Below the pieces are notes generated by a model. That model did no database searches, was not told where the DNA came from, and was given only the letters and a program-made list of their open reading frames with translations. Positions 41,012 through 50,503 of a stretch of 64,000 nt of DNA are shown here, one piece after another. This stretch comes from Telluribacter humicola. GTDB lineage: Bacteria > Bacteroidota > Bacteroidia > Cytophagales > Spirosomataceae. The first letter of the stretch is position 1; every line of letters begins with the position of its first letter. A program made the position numbers and the translations under genes. The stretch is taken from the NCBI RefSeq assembly GCF_017355935.1, contig NZ_JAFIQT010000004.1, forward strand, positions 248,001-312,000. Direction: 5' to 3'.

Positions 41012-44000
41012 CTAAAATGATACGTTGATTCCCAGGGTGCCTATTCGTTGCATAGGGTATTCAATGACCTGAGTCTGGATGGTTTCAGGGTCGAGTGGCT
41101 TGCGAATCTTCGAGAACTCAAAAAGGTTCATTCCCGCTACAAACACCTGCGCCTGAGTCATGCCAATCTTGCTGATAAGGCTTTGTGGCAGGTTATAGCT
41201 GAAGGTGATGTTCTTGGCCCGAAGGTATCCCGCTTTTTGCAGGTAGCGCGATTGGGTCTGGACGTTCTTCTTGTCGCTGGTTGAAATGTGCGCAGCGGGG
41301 AAGTAAGCATCGCGGTTATCCTCAGTCCAGGTATCGGTGATGTAGTAATTCTCTACGTGACCAGCGTTGAAGGGGTAGAACCAGGTCCAGTTACCATTGT
41401 CAGGTGAATAGTCTGCCTGGCCAATTCCCTGGAAGAAGGCCGTAAGTCTAAAGTCTTTGTAGGCAATGCTGGCATTAATACCAAAGCTATATCGGGGGGT
41501 TGTGTTGCCGATAATCTTGCGGTCTCCGGGGTCGGCCAGGGTATTTTTACCAGGACTGATGATTCCATCCCCGTTCAGATCGGCGTACTGGATGTCTCCT
41601 GCCCGCCAGTTGTTACCAATCCGTGACTGATCAGGAGCGTTCTTGACATCTTCCTGAGACTGGAAAATACCAACTGTCTCATACCCCCAGATCTCCCCGA
41701 TTTTCTGACCTACGTAGTAGATGGTATTATTATTGGGCAATGCTCCTGATGGATTCTCGAACTTGGTGATGGTTGAGGTAGCATCCGCCAGCGCCAGCGT
41801 TACATCGTAGCTCCAGTTACTTCTTATTCTATCGCGCCAGGTCAGGGCCAGTTCCCAACCCTTGGTGCGCAGGTCGGCGGCATTAGATTGCGGCGCACTG
41901 GTACCCAGAATGTCGGGGTAGGATACGTTCATGAGCATGTCCTTGGTGTCGCGGGTGTAGAGGTCAAACGATAAATCGAGCCGACTTTTCAGTACCGTCA
42001 CGTCTAAACCAATGTTTTTGGAGGTTACCGATTCCCAGGTCAATGATGGGCTTACCAGACCGGCAGCCGACACATAGGGGATGGTACTATTCTGTAACAT
42101 ATAGGGTGACTGTCCTGTACCCATTGTTGACACATACGGATAGAAAATCTGATCTCCGTTTCTGTTGGAAATAGTCTGGTTACCTAATGTTCCGTACGAG
42201 GCGCGTAGCTTCAGGTTATCCAGCCAGCTGGTGGTACCTGCCATAAAGCTTTCGTTGCTGATCCGCCAGCCCGCTGATACGGAGGGGAAGAAACCGAAGC
42301 GGCTTTCTTTGGGGAAACGCGAAGTTCCGTCGTAGCGACCATTGAATTCGATCAGGTACCGATCGTCGTAGTTGTAGGTCAGGCGGTAGAACATCCCCCG
42401 CAAGGCCACGTGCGACTGGCCACCGAAGGATTGCTGTACACCCGTTGTCGCGTTGATGTCCGTAACCTGAGGTGTAATCAAAGCACGGGCCATAGCGCCT
42501 ACGTACCGGTTTTGGCCCCGCTCCTGGTTGAAACCTACCAGGGCAGTCACATTATTTTTGCCCAGGTTTTGCACCGTATATTCGGCAAAGGCATTCAACA
42601 CGTAATACTGGTTGTAGTTGTTGTTGTTTCTGATCCAGTCATCCCCGCTGAAACCATTGCTGATGGGGTTGGCCGCCAACAGGTTGGCATCGACAATTTC
42701 TACCTTACTCTGTACATCCTGGTGGATGTTGTTGTAAATATTGTAGGAGAAGTTACCAATCAATTTTAATCCTTTCAACGGAGTCAGGGTAACGCCCTGG
42801 GTGAGCCAGATGTCATTTCTGGTGAAGGTTTCTCGGCCACCATCCAGCAGATAGGGGAAGAAGTTGGTGCCACCGAAGTACTTGCCAATGTAGGGAGCGT
42901 ACTTGTCGCGGTCACCGGGAGTGACGTAATACTCAAGGTCCGGGAACTGGATGGGCTGAATAGGGTTCACCCGAGCCAGTGAATTAATGTTTACATCCCA
43001 GTTGTAGAAGTGGGGTTTATTACTATTCTGCGAGTTGAATATCACCTTTTCATCAAAACTCAACCAGTTGTTTACCTTGAAGTCGGCCTTCATCAGGATG
43101 TTGTAGCGCTTGAACTTCTCGTTGTTTTCGCGCAGGTAGCCATCTTTGCTGAAACGACCCAGCGAAAAGAAGAATTTTGAATTATCCGAACCACCAGAGA
43201 TGGACAAATCCTGCTGATCGGTGGGAGCGTAATCAGTCATTATTTTATCCTGGTACCGATTATACCCATAGTACTGGAGTGCCCCGTTTACCACGCCCCA
43301 TTCATTAGCCGGAATCGGGTTTTCAGAGTACTTCTTAACCGCCGCTACAAAGTCTTCGTTGTACGAAGGGTTACCGTTGGTCCTCATGTTAGCCCGGTTC
43401 CGGGCCAGTACAAACTGATAAGGGTCCGTCACCACATCCATGTTGAAGATGGGCTTGGCCAGAGATGTTTGCGCGCCAAAGTTAACCTGTACTTTGCCCG
43501 ATTTTCCGCTCTTGGTAGTAACAAGTACCACACCAAAAGCGGCCCGTGCTCCGTAAATGGCCGCCGCGGAGGCATCCTTGAGAACGCTGATGCTCTGGAT
43601 GTCGTTGGGGTTAATCCGGTTGATATCCATTGGGACGTTATCCACCAGAATCAGAGGACTACCCCCGTTGATGGACTGGTACCCCCGGATATTAAATGTA
43701 GTAGCCTGTGAGGGATCACCATTGCGTACGCCTACGTTCAGGTTGGGGATCACACCCTGTAAGCCTTCACCCGCGTTGGCGATGGGACGATTTTCAAGCC
43801 GCTTGGCATCAGCCACACCCACCGCACCGGTCAGATTGACTTTTTCCTGGGTACCGTAACCTACTACCACCACCTCATTCAGTACCTTGTCTTCAACATT
43901 CAGACTCAGATTAATAGTGCTTTGATTTCCTACCACTACTTCCTGAGAGGTATATCCCACGAAGCTGAAAACCAGGACCGTATTATTCTCCGGTACATCC

Positions 44001-44275
44001 AGTTGAAACTGACCGTCGCCATTGGTGGTAGTACCGCGTGTAGTGCCTTTAATCACCACGCTCACGCCGGGTAGGCCAGCGCCCGTATCGTCGGTGACCT
44101 TGCCAGAAATAAGTCTTTTGGGAGTGCGGAAAATACTTTCACGAGGGGCATGGTTGCTATCGCCACCGGCTACGGCAGCCCCGCCGGCAAGCAACATAGA
44201 AAGCATCAGAGAAGTAGCCACTAAGCGCGTACTCCTGCGGAGGTACGTGCGGCAGTACGGTACATGTTTTTTCAT
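41012..44275 (-). CDS. SusC/RagA-family TonB-dependent transporter (locus 1)
   Basis: The 1087-residue outer-membrane transporter has a long basic signal region (about 1-37), a carboxypeptidase-like domain (about 55-135, LISGKVTDDTGAGLPGVSVVIKG) and the TonB-box-like VVVGYGTQ. The plug (about 140-260) has NIRGYQSINGGSPLILVD and INPNDIQSISVLKDASAAAIYGARAAFGVVLVTTK. The barrel ends MQRIGTLGINVSF, with the terminal Phe. It imports oligosaccharides after capture by SusD. It heads the unit SusC-SusD-lyase-lyase (35.2-44.3 kb). No hybrid two-component or ECF regulator is adjacent. The upstream 718 bp hold an inverted repeat TTGACT/AGTCAA (44665-44682). Confidence 0.95.
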   Translation of the reverse strand: MKKHVPYCRTYLRRSTRLVATSLMLSMLLAGGAAVAGGDSNHAPRESIFRTPKRLISGKVTDDTGAGLPGVSVVIKGTTRGTTTNGDGQFQLDVPENNTVLVFSFVGYTSQEVVVGNQSTINLSLNVEDKVLNEVVVVGYGTQEKVNLTGAVGVADAKRLENRPIANAGEGLQGVIPNLNVGVRNGDPSQATTFNIRGYQSINGGSPLILVDNVPMDINRINPNDIQSISVLKDASAAAIYGARAAFGVVLVTTKSGKSGKVQVNFGAQTSLAKPIFNMDVVTDPYQFVLARNRANMRTNGNPSYNEDFVAAVKKYSENPIPANEWGVVNGALQYYGYNRYQDKIMTDYAPTDQQDLSISGGSDNSKFFFSLGRFSKDGYLRENNEKFKRYNILMKADFKVNNWLSFDEKVIFNSQNSNKPHFYNWDVNINSLARVNPIQPIQFPDLEYYVTPGDRDKYAPYIGKYFGGTNFFPYLLDGGRETFTRNDIWLTQGVTLTPLKGLKLIGNFSYNIYNNIHQDVQSKVEIVDANLLAANPISNGFSGDDWIRNNNNYNQYYVLNAFAEYTVQNLGKNNVTALVGFNQERGQNRYVGAMARALITPQVTDINATTGVQQSFGGQSHVALRGMFYRLTYNYDDRYLIEFNGRYDGTSRFPKESRFGFFPSVSAGWRISNESFMAGTTSWLDNLKLRASYGTLGNQTISNRNGDQIFYPYVSTMGTGQSPYMLQNSTIPYVSAAGLVSPSLTWESVTSKNIGLDVTVLKSRLDLSFDLYTRDTKDMLMNVSYPDILGTSAPQSNAADLRTKGWELALTWRDRIRSNWSYDVTLALADATSTITKFENPSGALPNNNTIYYVGQKIGEIWGYETVGIFQSQEDVKNAPDQSRIGNNWRAGDIQYADLNGDGIISPGKNTLADPGDRKIIGNTTPRYSFGINASIAYKDFRLTAFFQGIGQADYSPDNGNWTWFYPFNAGHVENYYITDTWTEDNRDAYFPAAHISTSDKKNVQTQSRYLQKAGYLRAKNITFSYNLPQSLISKIGMTQAQVFVAGMNLFEFSKIRKPLDPETIQTQVIEYPMQRIGTLGINVSF

Positions 44276-44993
44276 GATTCTACTGGTTAGGTTTTATAAG
44301 CATTCTGTACAGGAACTTCTATTGATTGGGGCTCTTTGAGGGGTAGACCAGGCTTGGAGGCTGGTAAACGACCAGGTGGGAGCGGCTGCAATGGTACTCC
44401 GGCTGATGGTTTATAAGGTCAGACCGGAGTTACTTCCGATGATATTTTTTATAAAAAGGCTTCTTTGGATGGAAGAGCCCGGGACGAAAAACAGAAATGC
44501 GAATGACCAGGAAATGAAACATGTTTTCTTACCAGGTACCTCTAATCCTTCTACTAGGAAATGGTTTACAACAGGCTACCTGGTAAGGCAGGAGTGGCTG
44601 GTTAAATCAAGGCGTATAGTTAGTTAGATTGATCGTACTTTAGAAAGATAGTATGGTGTCTTGATTGACTTATGTGAGTCAAAGCCCGGATATAGTTACA
44701 TCTACCTTAGGAATAGGAGGTAACTATGATAATTTATAAATTTCAAAGTATAAAAAGTCGGGCGTGTACTGGTAGTCTGCGGGTATCAGGGCAACAGAAT
44801 GGTGATTAATATACTAGTAGAGTGGAATGATAATCGTCTGATACCTTCCAGACATTAGGTGGTTTCTAAGTGTAAATTCTTTCTTTTTTACAAATAGGTA
44901 TTAGGCGGGAAGGCCGTCGAAGACACTAAAGCAAATGAGTCAGTACCAACAGGTACTGACTCATTTGTATGAAATCGATAAATCCTAGCTTAA
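44276..44993. other. 718-bp region upstream of SusC locus 1
   Basis: No convincing gene. It contains the inverted repeat TTGACT-N6-AGTCAA (44665-44682), a weak -7-like TACTTTG on the minus strand (44744-44750) and the terminator of the neighbouring receptor gene (44932-44967). Confidence 0.45.
44932..44967 (-). terminator. Terminator of the siderophore-type receptor gene
   Basis: CAAATGAGTCAGTACC pairs perfectly with its complement across a 4-base loop; the minus-strand tail is CTTTAG. It lies 27 bp after the receptor stop codon. Confidence 0.75.
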
Positions 44994-47348
44994 TCAGATA
45001 TCCAGGGTCAGGGCCAGACTGAAGCTCCGCCCTTTTCCTTTAATGTAGTAAGGGTCCAGCATCAGGAACTGCGAACGGCTGGGGAAATAATCCGCATTCA
45101 GCAGGTTTTCAATACCGGCTTTTAGCGTAAGAGAGTGATTGATGCGGTAGGAGGAGGCCAGGTTGAATACCTGGTAAGCACTAACCGGCCCCTCGTAGGT
45201 TTTATAGATGCCGGTCTCGTTCCTGGCAAAGCGATCGCGGTTGCCCGAACCCAGGAAGTCAAGCCTGAACAGCAGACTGGATGTAGGAGTATAGGTCACG
45301 AAGGCCGTATACTTGGGAGGAGTGATGCGTTCGCCTCCGATATACGAATCCTGCGGATCATCAAATTTACGGTTGTCGTTTCCATCCCGTTTCCCTTCCA
45401 CGTAGGAGTAGGTGGCACCAACACGTACCTGACTGCTAAGCTTACCCGTCAGGGCCAACTCATAACCATATACCCGCTCGGGCATACGCTCTACTACGTA
45501 AAAACCGTTGACCTCCCGGAAGCTTGAGCCTAGTTTAGACTGACTCAGGTACGCGGATGCTTCCAGCGTAAAGCCTTTATAGCGGGAGTTGAAGCCTACC
45601 TCATAGTTATTGACTACCACGGCCGAGGTCTGGACCTGAGCTATGTCATTCACCCGGGCCGCCCGCAGTACCAGTCCGAGGTCAGCGACCGAGAAGCCCT
45701 GCGAAAAGTTAACATAGGGTCGTATCCATGACCACTTATTATACCGTAGTCCGCTGTTAAATACCCAGTAGTTATAGTACAGGTCACCGCCTTTCACGTT
45801 GATAGAAGTACCAAACTGTTTCGTCTGATTATTATAAGGCTTCAGCGTGGTATAATCCTCCACACCGATGGACATGCTTTCGTACCGAACGCCACCATTA
45901 TATACGAGGTGATCGAAGAGCGTGGTCTGCAGCTGCATGAAGGGTGCCAGGCTTAACATATTCATCTCGGGTACCCAGGTGCGGCCGTCCAGCAGGGGCT
46001 GCGAGGTCACATCATTTAGCACATCTACTCCGTAGGCTACACTTCCCTGCAGGGAGCTACCTACTGTAAAGGGCGAGTTCAGGTCCAGACGTGCTCCTTT
46101 CTTCTGGGAGTGAATGGTAGACTGTCCGCCACCTTCAAACGTGGTACTGTAAAAGAAAACGGTACTGATATCCTGCAGGTAGGCGCTGGCACCCAGGCTG
46201 GTGTTGCCGATCAGCTTGTCATAGGTATAGTTGAGTTGAGCATTGTGGTTCCAGCGCGTACCCGGAGGCGACCCGATGGGTGTACCCGGTGCTGAGGTGG
46301 TTTTAATTCCCTTCTGGCTGTTGCCCAGTACTTCTATCAGGTCGGTTTTGTCCTGGCTGCTGAAGTAGTTGTAGCTCAGTTGCAGGCGTTGCGAAGGGGT
46401 AAGATCATAACCCAGTTTGGCAAAGGCATTATAGGTAGCTACATTGCTGAGCCCGTAGGTGGAGCCCAGTGGATCGCCCACGGCGTCCTTAATCACTCCA
46501 TTACGTTCGTAACTGCTACTGACGGTATAGTCTATTTTACCGGCTTTGCCATAGAATGACTGGTAAAAGCGGCCTCCCAGCGTATTTACAGGGCTAACTA
46601 GAGAACCTGTACCTACCACCTCTGTACGCATCGAGAATGGTTTGGCGTAGTCGTTTCTGCGGGTGATGTAGTTGATAATCCCTCCGGCGGCCCCATTACC
46701 GTAGATCGACGTCGCCCCGCGGATTACTTCCACCCGTTCAAGTGCATAGGGGTCAATGGTACGGAGGTCCATAGAGCCATTACGCAGCGGGGTAGACTGG
46801 GGGATACCATCCACCAGGACCAGCAGCTGCCGGCCCCGGAGGGTCTGTCCCCAGTTACTGGTTGTACCCGATGAAGTACCCAGTCCCGGTATAGTCAACG
46901 CCAGTATGTCGCCTGGGTTATTGCTAACGATTTGTGTTTGTTCCAGCGTACGGCCGTCTAGCACAGATACCGACTGGGTAAGATTGGCTGTTGATTCTGA
47001 TTTGCTCCTCGAGGTAATAATTACCTCATCCAGGTTCTGCGTTCCTCCAGTTAGGGTTAGCGTTACTGTTTCTACCTCTCCTTCCGAAAGCTGTACAGAG
47101 TACTGCTGCGTCTGAAAACCAATGGCCGATACCTGGAGCGAGTAGGAGCCGGCAGGCAGGTTGTTTAGTTTGAATCCACCGCTTTCGTCGGTAAGGGCGC
47201 CTTTTTTCTTATCAACGGCTACGGTAGCATACGGAATGGCATTGCTCTGGGCATCCCTGATAGTACCGGTTATGATACCCGCCCCGGATTGGGCGTAGAC
47301 CGAGATGCTAACAGATAATAAAGTAAGAAAGAGTACTAGTCTTGTCAT
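44994..47348 (-). CDS. TonB-dependent receptor of siderophore/metal type
   Basis: With the start at 47348 the protein has 784 residues and a signal peptide (MTRLVLFLTLLSVSISVYAQ); an in-frame ATG at 47375 adds nine residues. A carboxypeptidase-like domain (about 25-105, ITGTIRDAQSNAIPYATVAV) precedes the plug (about 120-230, LRGRQLLVLVDGIPQSTPLRNG and VEVIRGATSIYGNGAAGGIINYITRR), which resembles FecA/FhuE-like receptors rather than SusC. The barrel ends FSLALTLDI. No SusD-like partner is present. The promoter has a perfect -7 box overlapped by AT-rich repeats (47386-47422), which suggests regulation by a Fur-type or similar metal repressor. Ligand unknown. Confidence 0.9.
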   Translation of the reverse strand: MTRLVLFLTLLSVSISVYAQSGAGIITGTIRDAQSNAIPYATVAVDKKKGALTDESGGFKLNNLPAGSYSLQVSAIGFQTQQYSVQLSEGEVETVTLTLTGGTQNLDEVIITSRSKSESTANLTQSVSVLDGRTLEQTQIVSNNPGDILALTIPGLGTSSGTTSNWGQTLRGRQLLVLVDGIPQSTPLRNGSMDLRTIDPYALERVEVIRGATSIYGNGAAGGIINYITRRNDYAKPFSMRTEVVGTGSLVSPVNTLGGRFYQSFYGKAGKIDYTVSSSYERNGVIKDAVGDPLGSTYGLSNVATYNAFAKLGYDLTPSQRLQLSYNYFSSQDKTDLIEVLGNSQKGIKTTSAPGTPIGSPPGTRWNHNAQLNYTYDKLIGNTSLGASAYLQDISTVFFYSTTFEGGGQSTIHSQKKGARLDLNSPFTVGSSLQGSVAYGVDVLNDVTSQPLLDGRTWVPEMNMLSLAPFMQLQTTLFDHLVYNGGVRYESMSIGVEDYTTLKPYNNQTKQFGTSINVKGGDLYYNYWVFNSGLRYNKWSWIRPYVNFSQGFSVADLGLVLRAARVNDIAQVQTSAVVVNNYEVGFNSRYKGFTLEASAYLSQSKLGSSFREVNGFYVVERMPERVYGYELALTGKLSSQVRVGATYSYVEGKRDGNDNRKFDDPQDSYIGGERITPPKYTAFVTYTPTSSLLFRLDFLGSGNRDRFARNETGIYKTYEGPVSAYQVFNLASSYRINHSLTLKAGIENLLNADYFPSRSQFLMLDPYYIKGKGRSFSLALTLDI

Positions 47349-47385
47349 ATGGGTTGAATGATATTGAGGGAACAAGATGAAGCTG

Positions 47386-47422
47386 CAAACCTAATCCTTA
47401 TTTAGAATAATTTAAAATAATT
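47386..47422 (-). promoter_or_regulatory. Promoter and AT-rich operator-like site of the receptor gene
   Basis: TAGGTTTG on the minus strand (47386-47393) is an exact -7 box. Directly upstream lie TTATT-TAG-AATAA (47398-47410) and two AATAATT units 10 bp apart (47406-47412, 47416-47422). An AT-rich inverted/direct repeat overlapping a promoter is typical of Fur-like repression; the regulator is not identified. Confidence 0.4.
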
Positions 47423-47581
47423 AGTGAAAAATGATAGATCACTATGTCCTACAAGTTCAAAGCAGAAAGGCATAATCAAGCCTTAACATAGAAAGTTCGG
47501 TAATGAATAGGAATCCTTTTTAATTTGCCACCCAACCAGGTGTCTCTGTACGAACCTATTTTTTCTAAGCCCTTACCAAGA

Positions 47582-50083
47582 ATGAATTCAAGAAGAGATT
47601 TTATCAAAAAAGCCGCCCTCTTGTCTACTGGACTGTCAGGCATCTTGCCTGAATCTATCCAGCGGGCCTATATCATTGATCCTCCTGCGGGTACTACCTA
47701 TCTGGATGCCGAGCACGTGGTTATACTGATGCAGGAAAACCGCTCCTTCGATCATGCCTATGGGTCTTTACAGGGAGTCCGGGGCTTTAATGATCCGCGG
47801 GCCATTGAGCTACCTAACCGCCATAAGGTGTGGCTACAATCCAATGCGAAGGGGGAGACCTATGCGCCCTTCCGGCTTAACATCAAGGATACCAAAGCTA
47901 CCTGGATGAGCGCACTTCCGCATTCGTGGGAGAATCAGGTAGATGCCCGTAACGATGGGAAATACGATGGCTGGCTGGAAGCTAAAAAGTCCGGGAATCG
48001 GGAGTACGCCAAGATGCCCCTGACCATGGGGTACTACGACCGCCAGGACATACCCTTTTACTATGCCCTGGCGGACGCTTTCACAGTTTGTGACCAAAAC
48101 TTCTGCTCTTCCCTGACGGGTACCACACCCAACCGTTTGTATCTGTGGTCGGGTACGGTACGTGACCCGCGTGAACCCGGGGCCATGGCCAACGTACGAA
48201 ACGAAAATGTGACCTATAGCTCCGAAGCCAGTTGGATGACCTTTCCGGAGCGGTTGGAAGAGCAGGGGATTTCGTGGCAGATCTACCAGAATGAAATCAG
48301 TATTGACACAGGTCTAACTGGTGAAGAGGATAGCTGGCTGGCTAACTTCACCGATAACCCCATCGAATGGTTTTCGCAGTACCGGGTTCGCTTTCATCCG
48401 GCCTACTACGCCTACATAAAAGAGCAGTCAGCTGTGCTACCGGACAAGATCGTACAGCTGGAGAAAAAGCTGGCTGGCCTGAAAGAAAGCGACGAAGACT
48501 ATGCCAAAGTAAAGAAAGATCTGGAACGGCAGAAAAGCGGGCTGAAGACTATTCAGAATGATCTGGTGGAGTATGCTCCTGAAAGGTTTGAAGCTCTGTC
48601 GGAGCGGGAAAAGAATATTCATCGCAAAGCGTTTTCTACCAATATCGGAGATCCGGATTATCGTAAACTGGAGTCATTGATCTATAAGGATGGCGATACT
48701 GAGCGGCATATGAAAGTACCCAAAGGGGATGTGCTGCATCAGTTCCGGTCGGATGTAGAGAACAAAAAGCTACCTACGGTGTCCTGGGTAGTAGCGCCCG
48801 AAAACTTCTCCGACCATCCCGGCGCCCCCTGGTACGGTGCCTGGTACCTGTCCGAAGTGATGGATATACTGACCAAAGATCCCGAAGTATGGAAAAAAAC
48901 GATATTCATCCTGGCCTACGACGAGAATGATGGGTACTTCGATCACGTTCCGCCCTTTGTTCCCCCCCATCCCGATCAACCCGAAACAGGACTGACGAGT
49001 AAGGGGGTTGATACCCGGCTGGAATTTGTGACCCAGGAGCAGGAAAGCAAACGGAAAAACGGAGGTCGTACCGGACCCATCGGGCTGGGCTACCGGGTAC
49101 CGCTGGTGGTTGCATCACCCTGGAGTAGGGGAGGGTATGTTTGTTCGGAAGTATTTGACCACACCTCAGTACTGCAGTTCCTGGAGCACTTCCTGAGCCA
49201 CAAAAAGGGAGCACCTATAGAGGAGACTAATATTAGCAGCTGGCGGCGTACCGTCTGCGGCGATCTCACGTCGGTGTTTCGGCCGTATCAGGGGGAGAAG
49301 ATAGCTCTGCCCGCTTTTGTGAAGAAAGAGCCTTTCATTGAGAGTATACACAAAGCCCAGTTCAAAGAAGTACCGACTAGCTTTAAGGTACTTACTCCTC
49401 AGGAAATTGCCCAGATCAATGCCAGTCCGGCTAACGCACCCCATATGCCCCGGCAGGAAAAGGGGATACGCCCTTCGTCAGCCCTGCCCTATGAATTGTA
49501 TGCTGACAGCCACTGGCAGCAGGGGAAGCTGGAACTGCGGCTCGCTGCCCAAAAAGAAGTTTTCGGGAAGAAATCGCTGGGCGCTCCCTTTCAGGTGTAC
49601 CAGCTACTTGACAACGATGTACGGGTTCGCTCGTACGCCGTAGTGGCGGGTGATACCCTGGTGGATACCTGGAAGGGTGATTATCACCTGCGGGTGTACG
49701 GTCCTAATGGTTTTTATCGGGAGTTTGTAGGTGGTAGTCAGCAGCCAGCCATCCATGTATCGTGCCGGTATAAGCAGGGAGCCAACCGCCAGCTAACCGG
49801 CGATGTACTGGTTAAGTTAGTGAATAATGATCCGGCTCGCGCCTATCAGATACAGCTTACGGACAATGCCTATCAGTCCAGACCAAAAACGGTTGAACTG
49901 GCCAGAGCCGGGACCAGGGGTGCTGAACAGACGATAGAACTTGACCTGAAGAAAAGCCACAGCTGGTACGATTTCAGCGTAGAGGCAGTTGGTAACAATG
50001 CCTTCCGGCAGACCTACGCCGGACGCGTAGAAACCGGGAAAAGCGGGTGGAGTGACCCCCAGATGGGCGCAGCCCTGATATAA
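47582..50083 (+). CDS. Phosphocholine-specific phospholipase C, Tat-exported
   Basis: The start at 47582 (833 residues) gives the Tat signal MNSRRDFIKKAALLSTGLSG with twin Arg4-Arg5; an upstream in-frame ATG at 47525 adds 19 residues. The phosphoesterase core begins HVVILMQENRSFDHAYGSLQGVRGF (about 45-69), the region with the metal-binding Glu/Asn. YDENDGYFDHVPPFVPP and SDHPGAPWYG also belong to the PLC/AcpA family. A coiled insertion (about 285-345) separates core segments. Two C-terminal beta domains (about 640-830) match the phospholipase C C-terminal repeat. It releases phosphocholine-type headgroups outside the cytoplasm. A strong terminator follows. The next gene starts a SusCD-phosphoesterase operon, so a shared role in phosphorus acquisition is likely (inference). 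Confidence 0.9.
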   Translation: MNSRRDFIKKAALLSTGLSGILPESIQRAYIIDPPAGTTYLDAEHVVILMQENRSFDHAYGSLQGVRGFNDPRAIELPNRHKVWLQSNAKGETYAPFRLNIKDTKATWMSALPHSWENQVDARNDGKYDGWLEAKKSGNREYAKMPLTMGYYDRQDIPFYYALADAFTVCDQNFCSSLTGTTPNRLYLWSGTVRDPREPGAMANVRNENVTYSSEASWMTFPERLEEQGISWQIYQNEISIDTGLTGEEDSWLANFTDNPIEWFSQYRVRFHPAYYAYIKEQSAVLPDKIVQLEKKLAGLKESDEDYAKVKKDLERQKSGLKTIQNDLVEYAPERFEALSEREKNIHRKAFSTNIGDPDYRKLESLIYKDGDTERHMKVPKGDVLHQFRSDVENKKLPTVSWVVAPENFSDHPGAPWYGAWYLSEVMDILTKDPEVWKKTIFILAYDENDGYFDHVPPFVPPHPDQPETGLTSKGVDTRLEFVTQEQESKRKNGGRTGPIGLGYRVPLVVASPWSRGGYVCSEVFDHTSVLQFLEHFLSHKKGAPIEETNISSWRRTVCGDLTSVFRPYQGEKIALPAFVKKEPFIESIHKAQFKEVPTSFKVLTPQEIAQINASPANAPHMPRQEKGIRPSSALPYELYADSHWQQGKLELRLAAQKEVFGKKSLGAPFQVYQLLDNDVRVRSYAVVAGDTLVDTWKGDYHLRVYGPNGFYREFVGGSQQPAIHVSCRYKQGANRQLTGDVLVKLVNNDPARAYQIQLTDNAYQSRPKTVELARAGTRGAEQTIELDLKKSHSWYDFSVEAVGNNAFRQTYAGRVETGKSGWSDPQMGAALI

Positions 50084-50125
50084 TAAGCAGTATTCTTTAG
50101 GTTCGGCATTGCCTGAAAATTTAAT

Positions 50126-50182
50126 GCAGGCTATGAGGTAGTACTAACAGCAGTTAGTTTACCTCGTAGCCTGCTTTTTTTT
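50126..50182 (+). terminator. Intrinsic terminator after the phospholipase gene
   Basis: GCAGGCTATGAGGTA pairs with TACCTCGTAGCCTGC (one mismatch) and is followed by eight T. Confidence 0.9.
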
Positions 50183-50415
50183 CTTTCTATTATTGGCAGG
50201 TCATAGCTGTACTCGCTTTGATGGATGCCAACTATTGGTTTTACACCATGGTTTTAGACTTTCTCTATGTTAAAAATACAATTTTTATCCATCTCGCCTT
50301 TTGTTGTTTCTCTTATCAATTCATCCATTTCTTGCTATAAAGTTTTTATTACTATTCCTGGAATTAGATAATATTTCCTTAACTGCTGCTTAATATCTAC
50401 TTGTAACTCTACGCC

Positions 50416-50423
50416 TACTTTTG
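50416..50423 (+). promoter_or_regulatory. -7 element of SusC locus 2
   Basis: TACTTTTG is an exact TAnnTTTG box. No TTG is found at the usual -33 distance, which may point to an activated promoter. The leader would be about 75 bases. Confidence 0.4.
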
Positions 50424-50503
50424 TGGTCTATTCCCTTTACTGATGCAGCTAATAAGATCAGGACGGTCTTTTAGCCTTCTTCTTATTTAACTATCGTACT
50501 AGT

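Larger units (their letters stand above)
50084..50503. other. 420-bp intergenic region
   Basis: It holds the phospholipase terminator (50126-50182) and a -7 box for SusC locus 2 (50416-50423). Nothing else is recognisable. Confidence 0.5.

Noticed and set aside
44665-44682. Inverted repeat TTGACT/AGTCAA as operator of SusC locus 1
   Set aside because: Short arms, almost 400 bp from the gene and no clear promoter beside it; kept only as a remark.
47582-50083. Acid phosphatase (AcpA) as alternative name for the phospholipase
   Set aside because: The two C-terminal beta domains and the length of about 830 residues fit phosphocholine-specific phospholipase C better than the shorter AcpA proteins.
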